The notes under the pieces: generated by a model
Seen by the model: only the letters and a program-made list of their open reading frames with translations
Told to the model about the DNA's origin: nothing
Databases searched by the model: none
Translations under genes and position numbers: made by a program
Assembly (NCBI GenBank): GCA_036645575.1
Contig: JAVXNW010000129.1
Coordinates: forward strand, 1 to 5,953
Direction of reading: 5' to 3'
Length of the DNA: 5,953 bases
Origin: JAVXNW01 sp036645575
Lineage (GTDB): Bacteria > Bacillota > Clostridia > Christensenellales > Aristaeellaceae
Shown: piece by piece, positions 1 through 5,826 of the stretch
Position numbering within the stretch: position 1 is the first letter of the stretch
Layout: the number at the start of each line of letters is the position of its first letter

Positions 1-56
1 GCCTTGACCACGGCTCCGCTCGCGCGGGAAAATAAACGATTATACTCATCCTCTAT

Positions 57-64
57 AAGGAGGG
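57..64 (+). promoter_or_regulatory. Ribosome binding site that sets the glgA start
   Basis: AAGGAGGG lies 8 nt before the ATG at 73. This near-perfect Shine-Dalgarno sequence selects that ATG over the in-frame TTG at position 4, which has almost no upstream sequence in the window. A TATACT box at 41-46 could be the -10 element of a glgA promoter, but no matching -35 box sits 16-18 nt upstream, so no promoter is called. Confidence 0.85.
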
Positions 65-72
65 ATCTATCT

Positions 73-1698
73 ATGTTGAAGGTTCTGTTGGTTGCTTCCG
101 AGTGCGTACCCTTCTCCAAAACCGGCGGGCTCGCCGATGTCGTGGGGGCACTGCCCAAGGAACTGGTGCGTCAGGGCGTTGACGCACGGGTCATCTCGCC
201 ACTCTATCGCGGTATCCCTGATCAGTGGCGCTCGAAACTCGAGCATGTGCTGTTTTTCTACGTCAACCTGGGCTGGCGCCGCCAGTACGTCGGCATCGAA
301 AAGCTGACCATGGACGGCGTGACCTATTACTTCGTCGATAATGAGTACTACTTTGGCCGCAATTACATCTACGGCCTCGGCGGCGACGAGGGCGAACGCT
401 TCATCTATTTCTGCCGCGCCGTGCTCGAGGCGCTGCCGCAGATCGACTTCGTCCCTGACGTATTGCACCTAAACGACTGGCAGACCGGCATGATCGCACC
501 TATGCTCGAGGTGCAATACCGCGTGCTGCCCCTCTACAAGCACGTCAAGACCGTCTTTACCGTCCACAACCTCCAATATCAGGGGCTATTCCCCATTGGC
601 GAGATCGAGGACCTCGTGTCGCTGGGCACCGATGTCTACGCCAGCGACAAGCTGGAATTTTACGGCCAGTGCTCCTTCATGAAGGCTGGACTCACCTACG
701 CGCACAAGATCACCACCGTCAGCCCCAGCTATGCGCAGGAGATACAGACCGCGTTCTATGGCGAAAAGATGGACGGCCTACTGCGCGCGCGCGCCAAGGA
801 CCTGGTCGGCATCTTAAACGGCATCGACACCGTCGAGTACAACCCGGAAACCGATCCGATGATCGAATTTGACTACACCTTTAAGACGCTGCCGCTCAAG
901 GCTGAGAACAAGCTCGCCCTCCAGAAGGAGCTCAACCTCACCGAGGGCGCGCACATCCCGATGATCGCCATGATCACCCGCCTCTCCGGCCAGAAGGGGC
1001 TGGATTTGGTCGACCGCGTCTTGGACGGCATTGTCGCGACCGGCGCGCAGCTGGTCGTGCTCGGCATGGGCGAAGACCGATTTGTCGATCTATTCAGCTG
1101 GGCGCAGTGGAAATACGCGGGCAGCGTCGCCGCGCGCAACGAGATGAACGGCCCCCTCGCGCACCGCATCTATGCCGCCGCAGACATGTTCCTCATGCCC
1201 TCGATGTTTGAGCCGTGCGGGCTCAGCCAGATGATCGCGCTGCGCTACGGCACGCTGCCGATCGTGCGCGAGACCGGCGGACTGCGCGACACGGTGCTCT
1301 CCTACAACCCCTACACGGACGAGGGGAACGGCTTTAGCTTCCTTAACTACAACGCGCACGACATGCTACACGTCATCGAGCAGGCGGTCACCTGCTACAA
1401 GCAGACGAAATCCGCTTGGCTCATGCTGGTCGATCGCGCGATGAAGGGGTGCTACGGTTGGGATCAATCCGCGGGGCATTACATTGCGCTATACCAGCAG
1501 CTTTTTGACGCGGCGAACGCGCCCGAAGCGCCCGAAGCGGTCGAAGCGGTCGAAGCACCCGAAGCGGTCGAGGTAGCCCACGCGGCCGAAAGCTGCTCCG
1601 CCAGCGACATCCCGGTGCGGGAAATCGGCGAAGAGGGCAAGCCCAAGGGACTGCGCGCGACGCGCGCCAGAAAGCCACGGGGAACAACGACAAAGTAG
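73..1698 (+). CDS. glgA: Glycogen synthase (ADP-glucose type, GT5 family) with a C-terminal repeat tail
   Basis: The product (541 aa) should transfer glucose from ADP-glucose to the non-reducing end of growing alpha-1,4-glucan in the cytoplasm, the chain-elongation step of bacterial glycogen synthesis. The N-terminal GT5 domain begins with the KTGGL nucleotide-sugar loop (residues 16-20) and contains HLNDW (132-136) and VHN (164-166). The C-terminal Rossmann domain has RLSGQKG with R303 and K308, EPCGL with E380, and RETGGL (399-404). These match the E. coli residues K15, H161, R300, K305 and E377 with a 1-4 residue offset. The family core is about 480 aa and here ends near residue 482. Residues 483-541 are an extra Ala/Pro/Val/Glu-rich repeat followed by a basic end. 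The start follows an AAGGAGGG site. No other glg gene is in the window. The core call is very secure; the tail has no known role. Confidence 0.97.
   Translation: MLKVLLVASECVPFSKTGGLADVVGALPKELVRQGVDARVISPLYRGIPDQWRSKLEHVLFFYVNLGWRRQYVGIEKLTMDGVTYYFVDNEYYFGRNYIYGLGGDEGERFIYFCRAVLEALPQIDFVPDVLHLNDWQTGMIAPMLEVQYRVLPLYKHVKTVFTVHNLQYQGLFPIGEIEDLVSLGTDVYASDKLEFYGQCSFMKAGLTYAHKITTVSPSYAQEIQTAFYGEKMDGLLRARAKDLVGILNGIDTVEYNPETDPMIEFDYTFKTLPLKAENKLALQKELNLTEGAHIPMIAMITRLSGQKGLDLVDRVLDGIVATGAQLVVLGMGEDRFVDLFSWAQWKYAGSVAARNEMNGPLAHRIYAAADMFLMPSMFEPCGLSQMIALRYGTLPIVRETGGLRDTVLSYNPYTDEGNGFSFLNYNAHDMLHVIEQAVTCYKQTKSAWLMLVDRAMKGCYGWDQSAGHYIALYQQLFDAANAPEAPEAVEAVEAPEAVEVAHAAESCSASDIPVREIGEEGKPKGLRATRARKPRGTTTK
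1519..1572 (+). repeat. Six tandem 9-bp units inside the glgA tail
   Basis: Six consecutive 9-bp units of the form GC(G/A)-(CCC/GTC)-GA(A/G) encode Ala-Pro-Glu or Ala-Val-Glu six times (residues 483-500). Only the second codon alternates (Pro or Val), apart from silent third-base changes. The array starts exactly where the glycogen synthase core ends. It looks like a recently expanded microsatellite-like tract coding for an acidic linker, and such tracts can vary in copy number between strains. Confidence 0.85.
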
Positions 1699-1730
1699 GC
1701 CATTTTAGCCAAAGCCTAATCCAATCGAAA

Positions 1731-1764
1731 AGGGCTGTTGCAGCGTCAAAACTGCAACAGCCCT
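1731..1764. terminator. Bidirectional rho-independent terminator between glgA and sdaAA
   Basis: A perfect 13-bp stem (AGGGCTGTTGCAG at 1731-1743, CTGCAACAGCCCT at 1752-1764) encloses an 8-nt loop. On the plus strand it is followed by ATTTTG, and on the minus strand by TTTTCG, so both sides carry a short T-rich tract. It lies 32 nt after the glgA stop and about 140 nt past the sdaAA stop, between two converging units. It probably ends both transcripts. Confidence 0.88.
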
Positions 1765-1788
1765 ATTTTGTATCCCGCCGCAAAGCGC

Positions 1789-1886
1789 CCCGCAAAACCG
1801 TTTCGGGAACGGGCACCGCGTTCCCTGCCCGCAATATCACTTCGGGAACGGCCTTGCCCACGCCCCGCAAAACCGCTTCGGGAACG
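1789..1886. repeat. Three copies of a 23-bp interspersed repeat
   Basis: Copies at 1789-1811, 1828-1850 and 1864-1886 share CCCGCAA at one end and TTCGGGAACG at the other, with spacers of 16 and 13 nt. The first and third copies differ at one base within the 23 bp; extended to 32 bp (1786-1817 and 1861-1892) they differ at two. The middle copy differs at the centre (TATCAC replacing AACCGY). GGGAACG at 1805-1811 can pair with CGTTCCC at 1819-1825, so the array may fold. The copies fill the space between the terminator and the sdaAA stop. Repeat and spacer lengths are too short and uneven for CRISPR. The element type is unknown. Confidence 0.75.
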
Positions 1887-1901
1887 GGTACCCGCTGGGG
1901 G

Positions 1902-2768
1902 TCATGCGCCCGACAACGATTTCCGCATCCACTTAAGCGCGCTTGGGCAGGCGGCGCAGCCCTCCTCCCCGGTCTCGCGCAGCGACGCCGCCATCAGCTT
2001 GCCCACCCTGCCCATCGCGTCAATCACCTCGTCCGCGGGCAGGATTCCCTCCAGCCCCGCCAGCGCCATGTCCGACGCGGTCAGCGCCACCGCAACCCCC
2101 GCGACGTTCCGGTACACGCACGGCACCTCCACAAGGCCCCCCACCGGGTCGCACACCAGCCCCAGCATGTTCATCAGCGCAAACGCGACCGCCGCGCCCG
2201 CCATTTGCGCGCTGCCGCCCGCCAGCTGAACCGCCGCCGCCGCCGCCATCGCCGCCGCCGCGCCAATCTCCGCCTGACAGCCGCCCTCCGCGCCCGATAT
2301 GCTCGCCCGCCGCGCGATCACCTCGCCGACGCCGCCTGCCGTGAACAGCGCATCCACCAGCGCCCGGTCGCTATACCCGTGCCACTTGCTAAGCGCAAGC
2401 AGCAGCCCCGGCACCACGCCGCACGCGCCCGCCGTCGGCGCCGCCACGATCCGCCCCATGCACGCGTTCGACTCCGCCACCGCAAGCGCCGCCGCCGCCG
2501 CTTCCGTCAGCATCTCCCGCCCCGGCGTGTTGCACGCATGCGCCCTGTATTTGGACGCTTGCCCGCCCGTCATGCCGGATACCGACCGCAGCTTTTCGTC
2601 CATTCCGTCCGCCACCGACGCCCGCATCACCTGAAGCGCCTCGTCCATCTTCTCGCGCAGCGCTTCTTCGCTCGATCCGTGCGCCATTTCGTCGCGCAAC
2701 ACCACCTGCCAGATCGCGCCCTCGCCCGCCTGCGCGATCAGCTCCGCCATCGAATTTTTTTTCAGCAT
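1902..2768 (-). CDS. sdaAA: L-serine dehydratase, iron-sulfur-dependent, alpha subunit
   Basis: The alpha subunit (288 aa) carries the [4Fe-4S] cluster that removes water from L-serine, giving pyruvate and ammonia in the cytoplasm. Visible motifs are SGMTGGQ (64-70), NACMGRIVAAPTAGACG (101-117), GCQAEIG (163-169) and CDPVGGLVEVPC (206-217). The candidate cluster cysteines are C164, C206 and C217. Their spacing (42 and 11 residues) equals that recalled for the structurally studied Legionella enzyme (C343, C385, C396). The start at 2768 has AGGGG 7 nt upstream and gives an N-terminus typical of the family; an internal Met at residue 7 is less likely. The C-terminal end (GEEGCAACPSALKW) has two extra cysteines, C271 and C274, which I do not recognise as a usual ending. 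It lies 18 nt after sdaAB in the same operon and ends at TGA 1902-1904. Confidence 0.96.
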   Translation of the reverse strand: MLKKNSMAELIAQAGEGAIWQVVLRDEMAHGSSEEALREKMDEALQVMRASVADGMDEKLRSVSGMTGGQASKYRAHACNTPGREMLTEAAAAALAVAESNACMGRIVAAPTAGACGVVPGLLLALSKWHGYSDRALVDALFTAGGVGEVIARRASISGAEGGCQAEIGAAAAMAAAAAVQLAGGSAQMAGAAVAFALMNMLGLVCDPVGGLVEVPCVYRNVAGVAVALTASDMALAGLEGILPADEVIDAMGRVGKLMAASLRETGEEGCAACPSALKWMRKSLSGA

Positions 2769-2786
2769 CGCTTTTCCCCTATTCTG

Positions 2787-3446
2787 CTACTCGATCCGCC
2801 GAATCAGCGCGACCCGCTCCACATCCTTGAGGCGCGAAAGCTTCTCCACCAGTTCCGCGTCCGGCAGCGCGTCCACCTCGAGCACCATCACCGCTTCGCC
2901 CCCCGCCTGCTCCCGGGACACCTGCATCGTGCCGATATTGATCGCAGGCTCCGCAAGCAGCCGCGTCACCTGCGCAATGACGCCCGGCTTGTCGCGGTGC
3001 GGCAGCACCAGCGTGTGCGATTCGCCCGAAAAGCTGACCGCCAAGTCGTCAATCGCCTCCACCCGGATCGATCCGCCGCCCACCGACGCCGCCCGCAGCT
3101 TTACGCTGCGCGTGCTGCCGCTCGCCTCAATCAGCGCGGTGTTCGGGTGCGCGTCGCGCAATTGCGCCGTATAAAAGGTGAACGCCAGCCCCTGCGCTTG
3201 CGCAATCTGAAAGCTATCCCGCAGTCGCGGATCGTCCACCGCCATGTCGAGCAGCCCCGCGACGATCGCGCGGTCGGTGCCATGGCCGCTGCCCGTCGCC
3301 GCAAACGAGCCACACAGCCCGATCCGTGCGCTCACCGGCGCTTCCCCCAGCAGTCCCCGCGCCACGCGCCCAATCCGCGCCGCCCCCGCCGTATGCGAAC
3401 TGCTAGGTCCGATCATGACCGGCCCAATGATGTCAAAGACGTCCAT
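2787..3446 (-). CDS. sdaAB: L-serine dehydratase, iron-sulfur-dependent, beta subunit
   Basis: The beta subunit (219 aa) partners the alpha subunit in the two-chain Firmicutes-type serine dehydratase; in many Proteobacteria the two are fused in one chain. The family signature GPSSSHTAG is at residues 13-21, followed by CGSFAATGSGHGTD (45-58) and SVGGGSI (121-127). From about residue 144 to the end is an ACT domain (LVLPHRDKPGVIAQV, then INIGTMQVSR), a fold that commonly binds amino acids and may sense serine. Full length for the family. The ATG at 3444-3446 (minus strand) is preceded by AAAGGGGGA. It is the first gene of the operon, read from the promoter at 3492-3521, with sdaAA 18 nt downstream. 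Confidence 0.96.
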   Translation of the reverse strand: MDVFDIIGPVMIGPSSSHTAGAARIGRVARGLLGEAPVSARIGLCGSFAATGSGHGTDRAIVAGLLDMAVDDPRLRDSFQIAQAQGLAFTFYTAQLRDAHPNTALIEASGSTRSVKLRAASVGGGSIRVEAIDDLAVSFSGESHTLVLPHRDKPGVIAQVTRLLAEPAINIGTMQVSREQAGGEAVMVLEVDALPDAELVEKLSRLKDVERVALIRRIE

Positions 3447-3491
3447 GCCCGTCCCCCTTTCAACCCAAGGCCTCCGTGCCTATTGCCTTTT

Positions 3492-3521
3492 ATTATAACA
3501 TCATCCCCGTCAAATTGACAA
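3492..3521 (-). promoter_or_regulatory. sdaAB-sdaAA promoter, extended -10 type
   Basis: On the minus strand, TTGTCA (3516-3521) and TATAAT (3492-3497) are 18 nt apart, and TGT directly before the -10 makes an extended -10 element. Transcription would begin about 40 nt before the sdaAB start. The 11-bp palindrome GTCAAATTGAC (3510-3520) covers most of the -35 box and is a plausible operator site, although no regulator gene is in view. Confidence 0.8.
3510..3520. promoter_or_regulatory. Possible operator palindrome over the sdaAB -35 box
   Basis: GTCAA-A-TTGAC is a perfect inverted repeat with a 1-nt centre. Five of the six -35 bases (3516-3521 on the minus strand) fall inside it, a position suited to a repressor site. 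It is short enough to occur by chance, and the binding protein cannot be named. Confidence 0.35.
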
Positions 3522-3551
3522 CATTATTTGCGAACAACTTCTACAACATGG

Positions 3552-3580
3552 TTGAATGCGTGTGCTGTTTATGTTATAAT
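3552..3580 (+). promoter_or_regulatory. Promoter of the membrane-anchored coiled-coil gene
   Basis: TTGAAT (3552-3557) and a consensus TATAAT (3575-3580) are 17 nt apart, and TGT before the -10 makes it an extended -10 promoter. The ten bases ATGTTATAAT also occur in the opposite-facing sdaAB promoter. The leader is about 22 nt and includes AAGGAGGG (3594-3601), 8 nt before the ATG at 3610. The match to consensus suggests strong constitutive expression. Confidence 0.85.
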
Positions 3581-3609
3581 GCCCCTATATTACAAGGAGG
3601 GACATACAC

Positions 3610-4308
3610 ATGAATAACACGTCCAAAATCATCGTCGCCATTCTGGTCGTCGCGCTGGCTGTCGTCGGAATCGTGCTTGTCAACAACAAAAACGCGCTGA
3701 CCAGCGTCACAACGGAACTCACCAGTCTCCAGCAGAAGGCCACCGAGGCCGAGCAGTCCGCAACCGAGGCCGTCAAGGCCGCCGAAGACAAGGTCACGCA
3801 GGCGACGACCGAAGCCAAGGACGCCGCCGCCGCCGAGATCGAAAAGCTGAAGGCGGATCACGAGACCGCACTGGCGGGCGCGGGCAAGGATGCCGAAGCG
3901 GCCGTCGCGCAGGCCAAGCAGGAAGCGGAAACCCTGAAGGCCGAGGGCGCCAAGCAGCTCGAAACCCTGAAGGCCGAGAGCCAGAAGGCGCTTGACGCGG
4001 CAAAGGCCGAGGGTCAGAAGGCACTTGACGCGGCAAAGGCCGACGCCGAGAAGAAGATTGCCGAACTCAAGGCCGCCGCCGAAAAGGAAAAGGCCGCGCT
4101 GAGCGAAGAAGTGAACAAGGCCAAGGGCGCGCTTGAGAGCGCCAAGGCCGATTTCGAAAAGAAGCTGTCCGAGAAGGACGCGCTGGTCTCCGAGCTTCAG
4201 GGCAAAGTCGCCGAGGCGGAAAAGCAGTTGACCGCCAAGGTCGCGCCCGCACAAGCCCCCCAAGCTCCCGCAGCTCCCCAAGCGGTCGTCCCCGCGCCGG
4301 CCGCCTGA
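3610..4308 (+). CDS. Membrane-anchored helical repeat protein, function unknown
   Basis: A 232-aa protein not assigned to a named family. Residues 7-24 (IIVAILVVALAVVGIVLV) form one hydrophobic segment after a short N-terminus containing one lysine. No signal-peptidase site is evident, so it is probably an uncleaved anchor with the rest outside the membrane, although topology is not proven. Residues about 30-208 are rich in Ala, Lys, Glu and Gln with no proline, predicting a long helix or coiled coil. From about 95 to 205 the sequence can be read in 11-residue units, clearest at 117-160 (LETLKAESQKA, LDAAKAEGQKA, LDAAKADAEKK, IAELKAAAEKE). The end (211-232) is Pro/Ala/Gln-rich and disordered or wall-spanning. 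Similar 11-residue units occur in LEA group 3 proteins and apolipoprotein-like helices, but low-complexity similarity does not prove relation. It has its own strong promoter and terminator. Confidence 0.88.
   Translation: MNNTSKIIVAILVVALAVVGIVLVNNKNALTSVTTELTSLQQKATEAEQSATEAVKAAEDKVTQATTEAKDAAAAEIEKLKADHETALAGAGKDAEAAVAQAKQEAETLKAEGAKQLETLKAESQKALDAAKAEGQKALDAAKADAEKKIAELKAAAEKEKAALSEEVNKAKGALESAKADFEKKLSEKDALVSELQGKVAEAEKQLTAKVAPAQAPQAPAAPQAVVPAPAA
3982..4043 (+). repeat. Near-identical 29-bp direct repeat, period 33 bp, in the coiled-coil gene
   Basis: Positions 3982-4010 and 4015-4043 match at 28 of 29 bases. The 33-bp period is exactly eleven codons and encodes QKALDAAKA twice. A shorter repeat, GAAACCCTGAAGGCCGAG, lies just upstream (about 3927-3944 and 3961-3978). 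The near-identity at DNA level points to recent internal duplication of whole 11-residue units. Confidence 0.85.
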
Positions 4309-4332
4309 GGCATCGCCGATTAACGCTTTCTT

Positions 4333-4370
4333 GGAGCGGCTCATCGTCATGAGCCGCTCCGTTGTTTTTG
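4333..4370 (+). terminator. Rho-independent terminator after the coiled-coil gene
   Basis: A perfect 12-bp stem (GGAGCGGCTCAT at 4333-4344, ATGAGCCGCTCC at 4349-4360) with a CGTC tetraloop is followed by GTTGTTTTTG. It starts 24 nt after the stop codon. It should separate this transcript from the caspase-like gene downstream. Confidence 0.93.
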
Positions 4371-4394
4371 GATGCACCCCTTGTTTTTGGATGC
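4362..4394. repeat. Tandem duplication of the terminator T-tract segment
   Basis: TTGTTTTTGGATGC occurs at 4362-4375 and again at 4381-4394 (period 19 bp), each followed by a C-run. The T-tract and the bases after it seem to have been copied without the hairpin. The second copy ends just before the -35 box of the next promoter. Confidence 0.8.
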
Positions 4395-4398
4395 CCCC

Positions 4399-4427
4399 TT
4401 GCGGCGCGGCGGCTTTTGTGGTATGAT
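4399..4427 (+). promoter_or_regulatory. Probable promoter of the caspase-like gene
   Basis: TTGCGG (4399-4404) and TATGAT (4422-4427) are 17 nt apart, with TGG before the -10 giving an extended -10 element. The leader would be about 40 nt. The -35 match is only partial, but this promoter fits the isolation of the gene by the upstream terminator. Confidence 0.65.
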
Positions 4428-4475
4428 GTTACCAAATTATGACACAATGGTACGAATTTGTTGCGCGGAGGGCTT

Positions 4476-5822
4476 ATGCGAAAGAAATTGATCTGGGTGA
4501 CCCTGACCTTGCTGCTGCTTACCCTGCTCGCAGGAACCGCGAGCGCACAGGTGCAAAACATCAAATTCAAGCGCGGCGCGGCGGCTCTGCGCGTGGGCGG
4601 CACGGCGCAGATCCAATACAAGGTGCTGCCCGCGTCCGAAAAGGGCACGCTTGACTGGGCCAGTTCCGACGCTAAGGTCGCGACCGTCTCGCAAAACGGG
4701 CGCGTGACCGCCCACGCGCCCGGCAAGGCGGTCATCACCGCTTCGTCCGGCGGCGCGTCGGCCAAGCTCCGCTTGACCGTTAAATCCGCCGCCATCACGC
4801 GCGTCGTGCTCGACCGCAAGCGCGCAAGCGCCCCGGTCGGCACGCTTCAGCTGACCGCGACGGTCTCGCCCGCGACGGCCAGCGCATCGCTGCTGCGCTG
4901 GAAGAGCTCCAACGCCGCCGTCGCCACCGTGAACGCAAGCGGCTTGGTCACGCTGAACAAGCCGGGGCGCGTCCAGATCGCGGCGATCTCCCCCACCGGC
5001 AAAAAGGCGGTCTGCACGATCACCGTGACCGGCGAATCGGCGCGGGGCACGCGCCGCGCGCTGGTGATCGGCGAGGGGCGTCCGACGCGGCAGTTGGCCG
5101 CGCTGCCCATGGTGCCAAGCGAGGTGGCCGAAGTGGCCGATATGCTGACGAAAAATGGCGTTTCGACCAGTACGCTGGTCAATTCCACGCGCGCAAAGGT
5201 GCTGTCCGCCATTGAGCGCACCTTTTCCGCAGCCACCGAGCGCGACATCAGCTATGTGTACATCACCTGCCACGGCGGGATCGACGCGCGAAACGTGTAC
5301 AACATCTATCTGAGCGGGGACGGCGCTGTGACGGCGGCGCAATTGCGTCAGGCGCTTGAAGGGATCCCGGGGCGCGTCGTGGTGATGCTGGGCGCGTGCC
5401 AGAGCGGCAGCGTCATTTCCAAGGGCGCGCCGGTTCAGGACGGCGCGGCGCTGTTCCTGCGTCAGTTCATGGGTCCGGCTTCCAAGGCGGGCGAGCTCAA
5501 GGACGGCAAGTTTGTGGTGCTGTGCGCCTGCAAGGGCAGCGAAAAGGGCTATGGCGTGATCACAAAATCCAACGCGACCGGGCAGATCATCCCGAGCGGC
5601 ACCTACAACTTCTTTGGGCGATCGGTCGCGGAGGCGGGCAAAAACGGCGACGCCGACCAAAACGGCGACGGGCGGATCACGCTCAATGAGATGTACCTGC
5701 GCGTCAAGGCGCGGGTAAGCGCGCTGCACGACCTGTGGCGCGAGGAGCTCAAGTTGACGAGCGAAGATGTGCAGACAGTCGTCGCCTATCCCAACAATTC
5801 AAGCTTCGTGCTGTTCGAATAG
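4476..5822 (+). CDS. Secreted caspase-like (clan CD) protease with two BIG2 domains and an EF-hand loop
   Basis: The product (448 aa) starts at ATG 4476, after GGAGGG (4467-4472). The SD-to-start gap is short; an in-frame TTG at 4458 would only add six residues before the signal peptide. Residues 1-24 are a signal peptide (basic MRKK, Leu-rich core, cleavage after TASA). Two BIG2 (bacterial Ig-like group 2) domains follow at about 26-103 and 106-186, each with W-x-S-S-(D/N)-x-x-V-A-T-V and G-x-V-T. A caspase-like domain begins near 193 (RRALVIGEG), with candidate catalytic His266 in YITCHGG and Cys308 in LGACQSGS. DQNGDGRITLNE (394-405) fits an EF-hand calcium loop. No membrane anchor or LPXTG is present, so it is free or held through BIG2. 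Bacterial metacaspases usually have Asp two residues before the Cys; here it is Gly306. Likely an extracellular cysteine endopeptidase, with substrate and specificity unknown. Confidence 0.9.
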   Translation: MRKKLIWVTLTLLLLTLLAGTASAQVQNIKFKRGAAALRVGGTAQIQYKVLPASEKGTLDWASSDAKVATVSQNGRVTAHAPGKAVITASSGGASAKLRLTVKSAAITRVVLDRKRASAPVGTLQLTATVSPATASASLLRWKSSNAAVATVNASGLVTLNKPGRVQIAAISPTGKKAVCTITVTGESARGTRRALVIGEGRPTRQLAALPMVPSEVAEVADMLTKNGVSTSTLVNSTRAKVLSAIERTFSAATERDISYVYITCHGGIDARNVYNIYLSGDGAVTAAQLRQALEGIPGRVVVMLGACQSGSVISKGAPVQDGAALFLRQFMGPASKAGELKDGKFVVLCACKGSEKGYGVITKSNATGQIIPSGTYNFFGRSVAEAGKNGDADQNGDGRITLNEMYLRVKARVSALHDLWREELKLTSEDVQTVVAYPNNSSFVLFE

Positions 5823-5826
5823 CACG

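Noticed and set aside
4..72. glgA starting at TTG 4, and a promoter made of TTGACC (4-9) with TATACT (41-46)
   Set aside because: The AAGGAGGG site points to ATG 73, where the protein aligns with normal GlgA N-termini. The two boxes are 31 nt apart, far beyond the 15-19 nt a sigma-70 promoter allows.
1789..1886. CRISPR array
   Set aside because: Only three units, spacers of 13 and 16 nt, a divergent middle copy and no cas gene. CRISPR spacers are normally about 26-40 nt.
1854..3518. Long open frame (554 codons) on the plus strand across the sdaA operon
   Set aside because: Its translation is dominated by Arg, His, Pro and Ala, as expected from the antisense of GC-rich codons. The minus strand here encodes two unmistakable serine dehydratase subunits with their own ribosome binding sites.
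3447..3609. Riboswitch or leader RNA upstream of sdaAB or the coiled-coil gene
   Set aside because: The leaders predicted from the promoters are only about 20-40 nt, too short for a known riboswitch, and no conserved hairpin set is visible.
3574..4377. 267-codon minus-strand frame with Gly/Leu-rich repeats opposite the coiled-coil gene
   Set aside because: The LGLQGF-like repeats are the reverse complement of the Lys/Ala/Glu repeat codons. The plus-strand gene has a consensus promoter, a strong ribosome binding site, a membrane segment and a terminator.
4437..5729. 430-codon open frame on the minus strand opposite the caspase-like gene
   Set aside because: Its composition (Arg, His, Ala, Asp) is that of an antisense shadow and it has no recognisable domain. 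The plus strand has a signal peptide, BIG2 motifs and catalytic residues.
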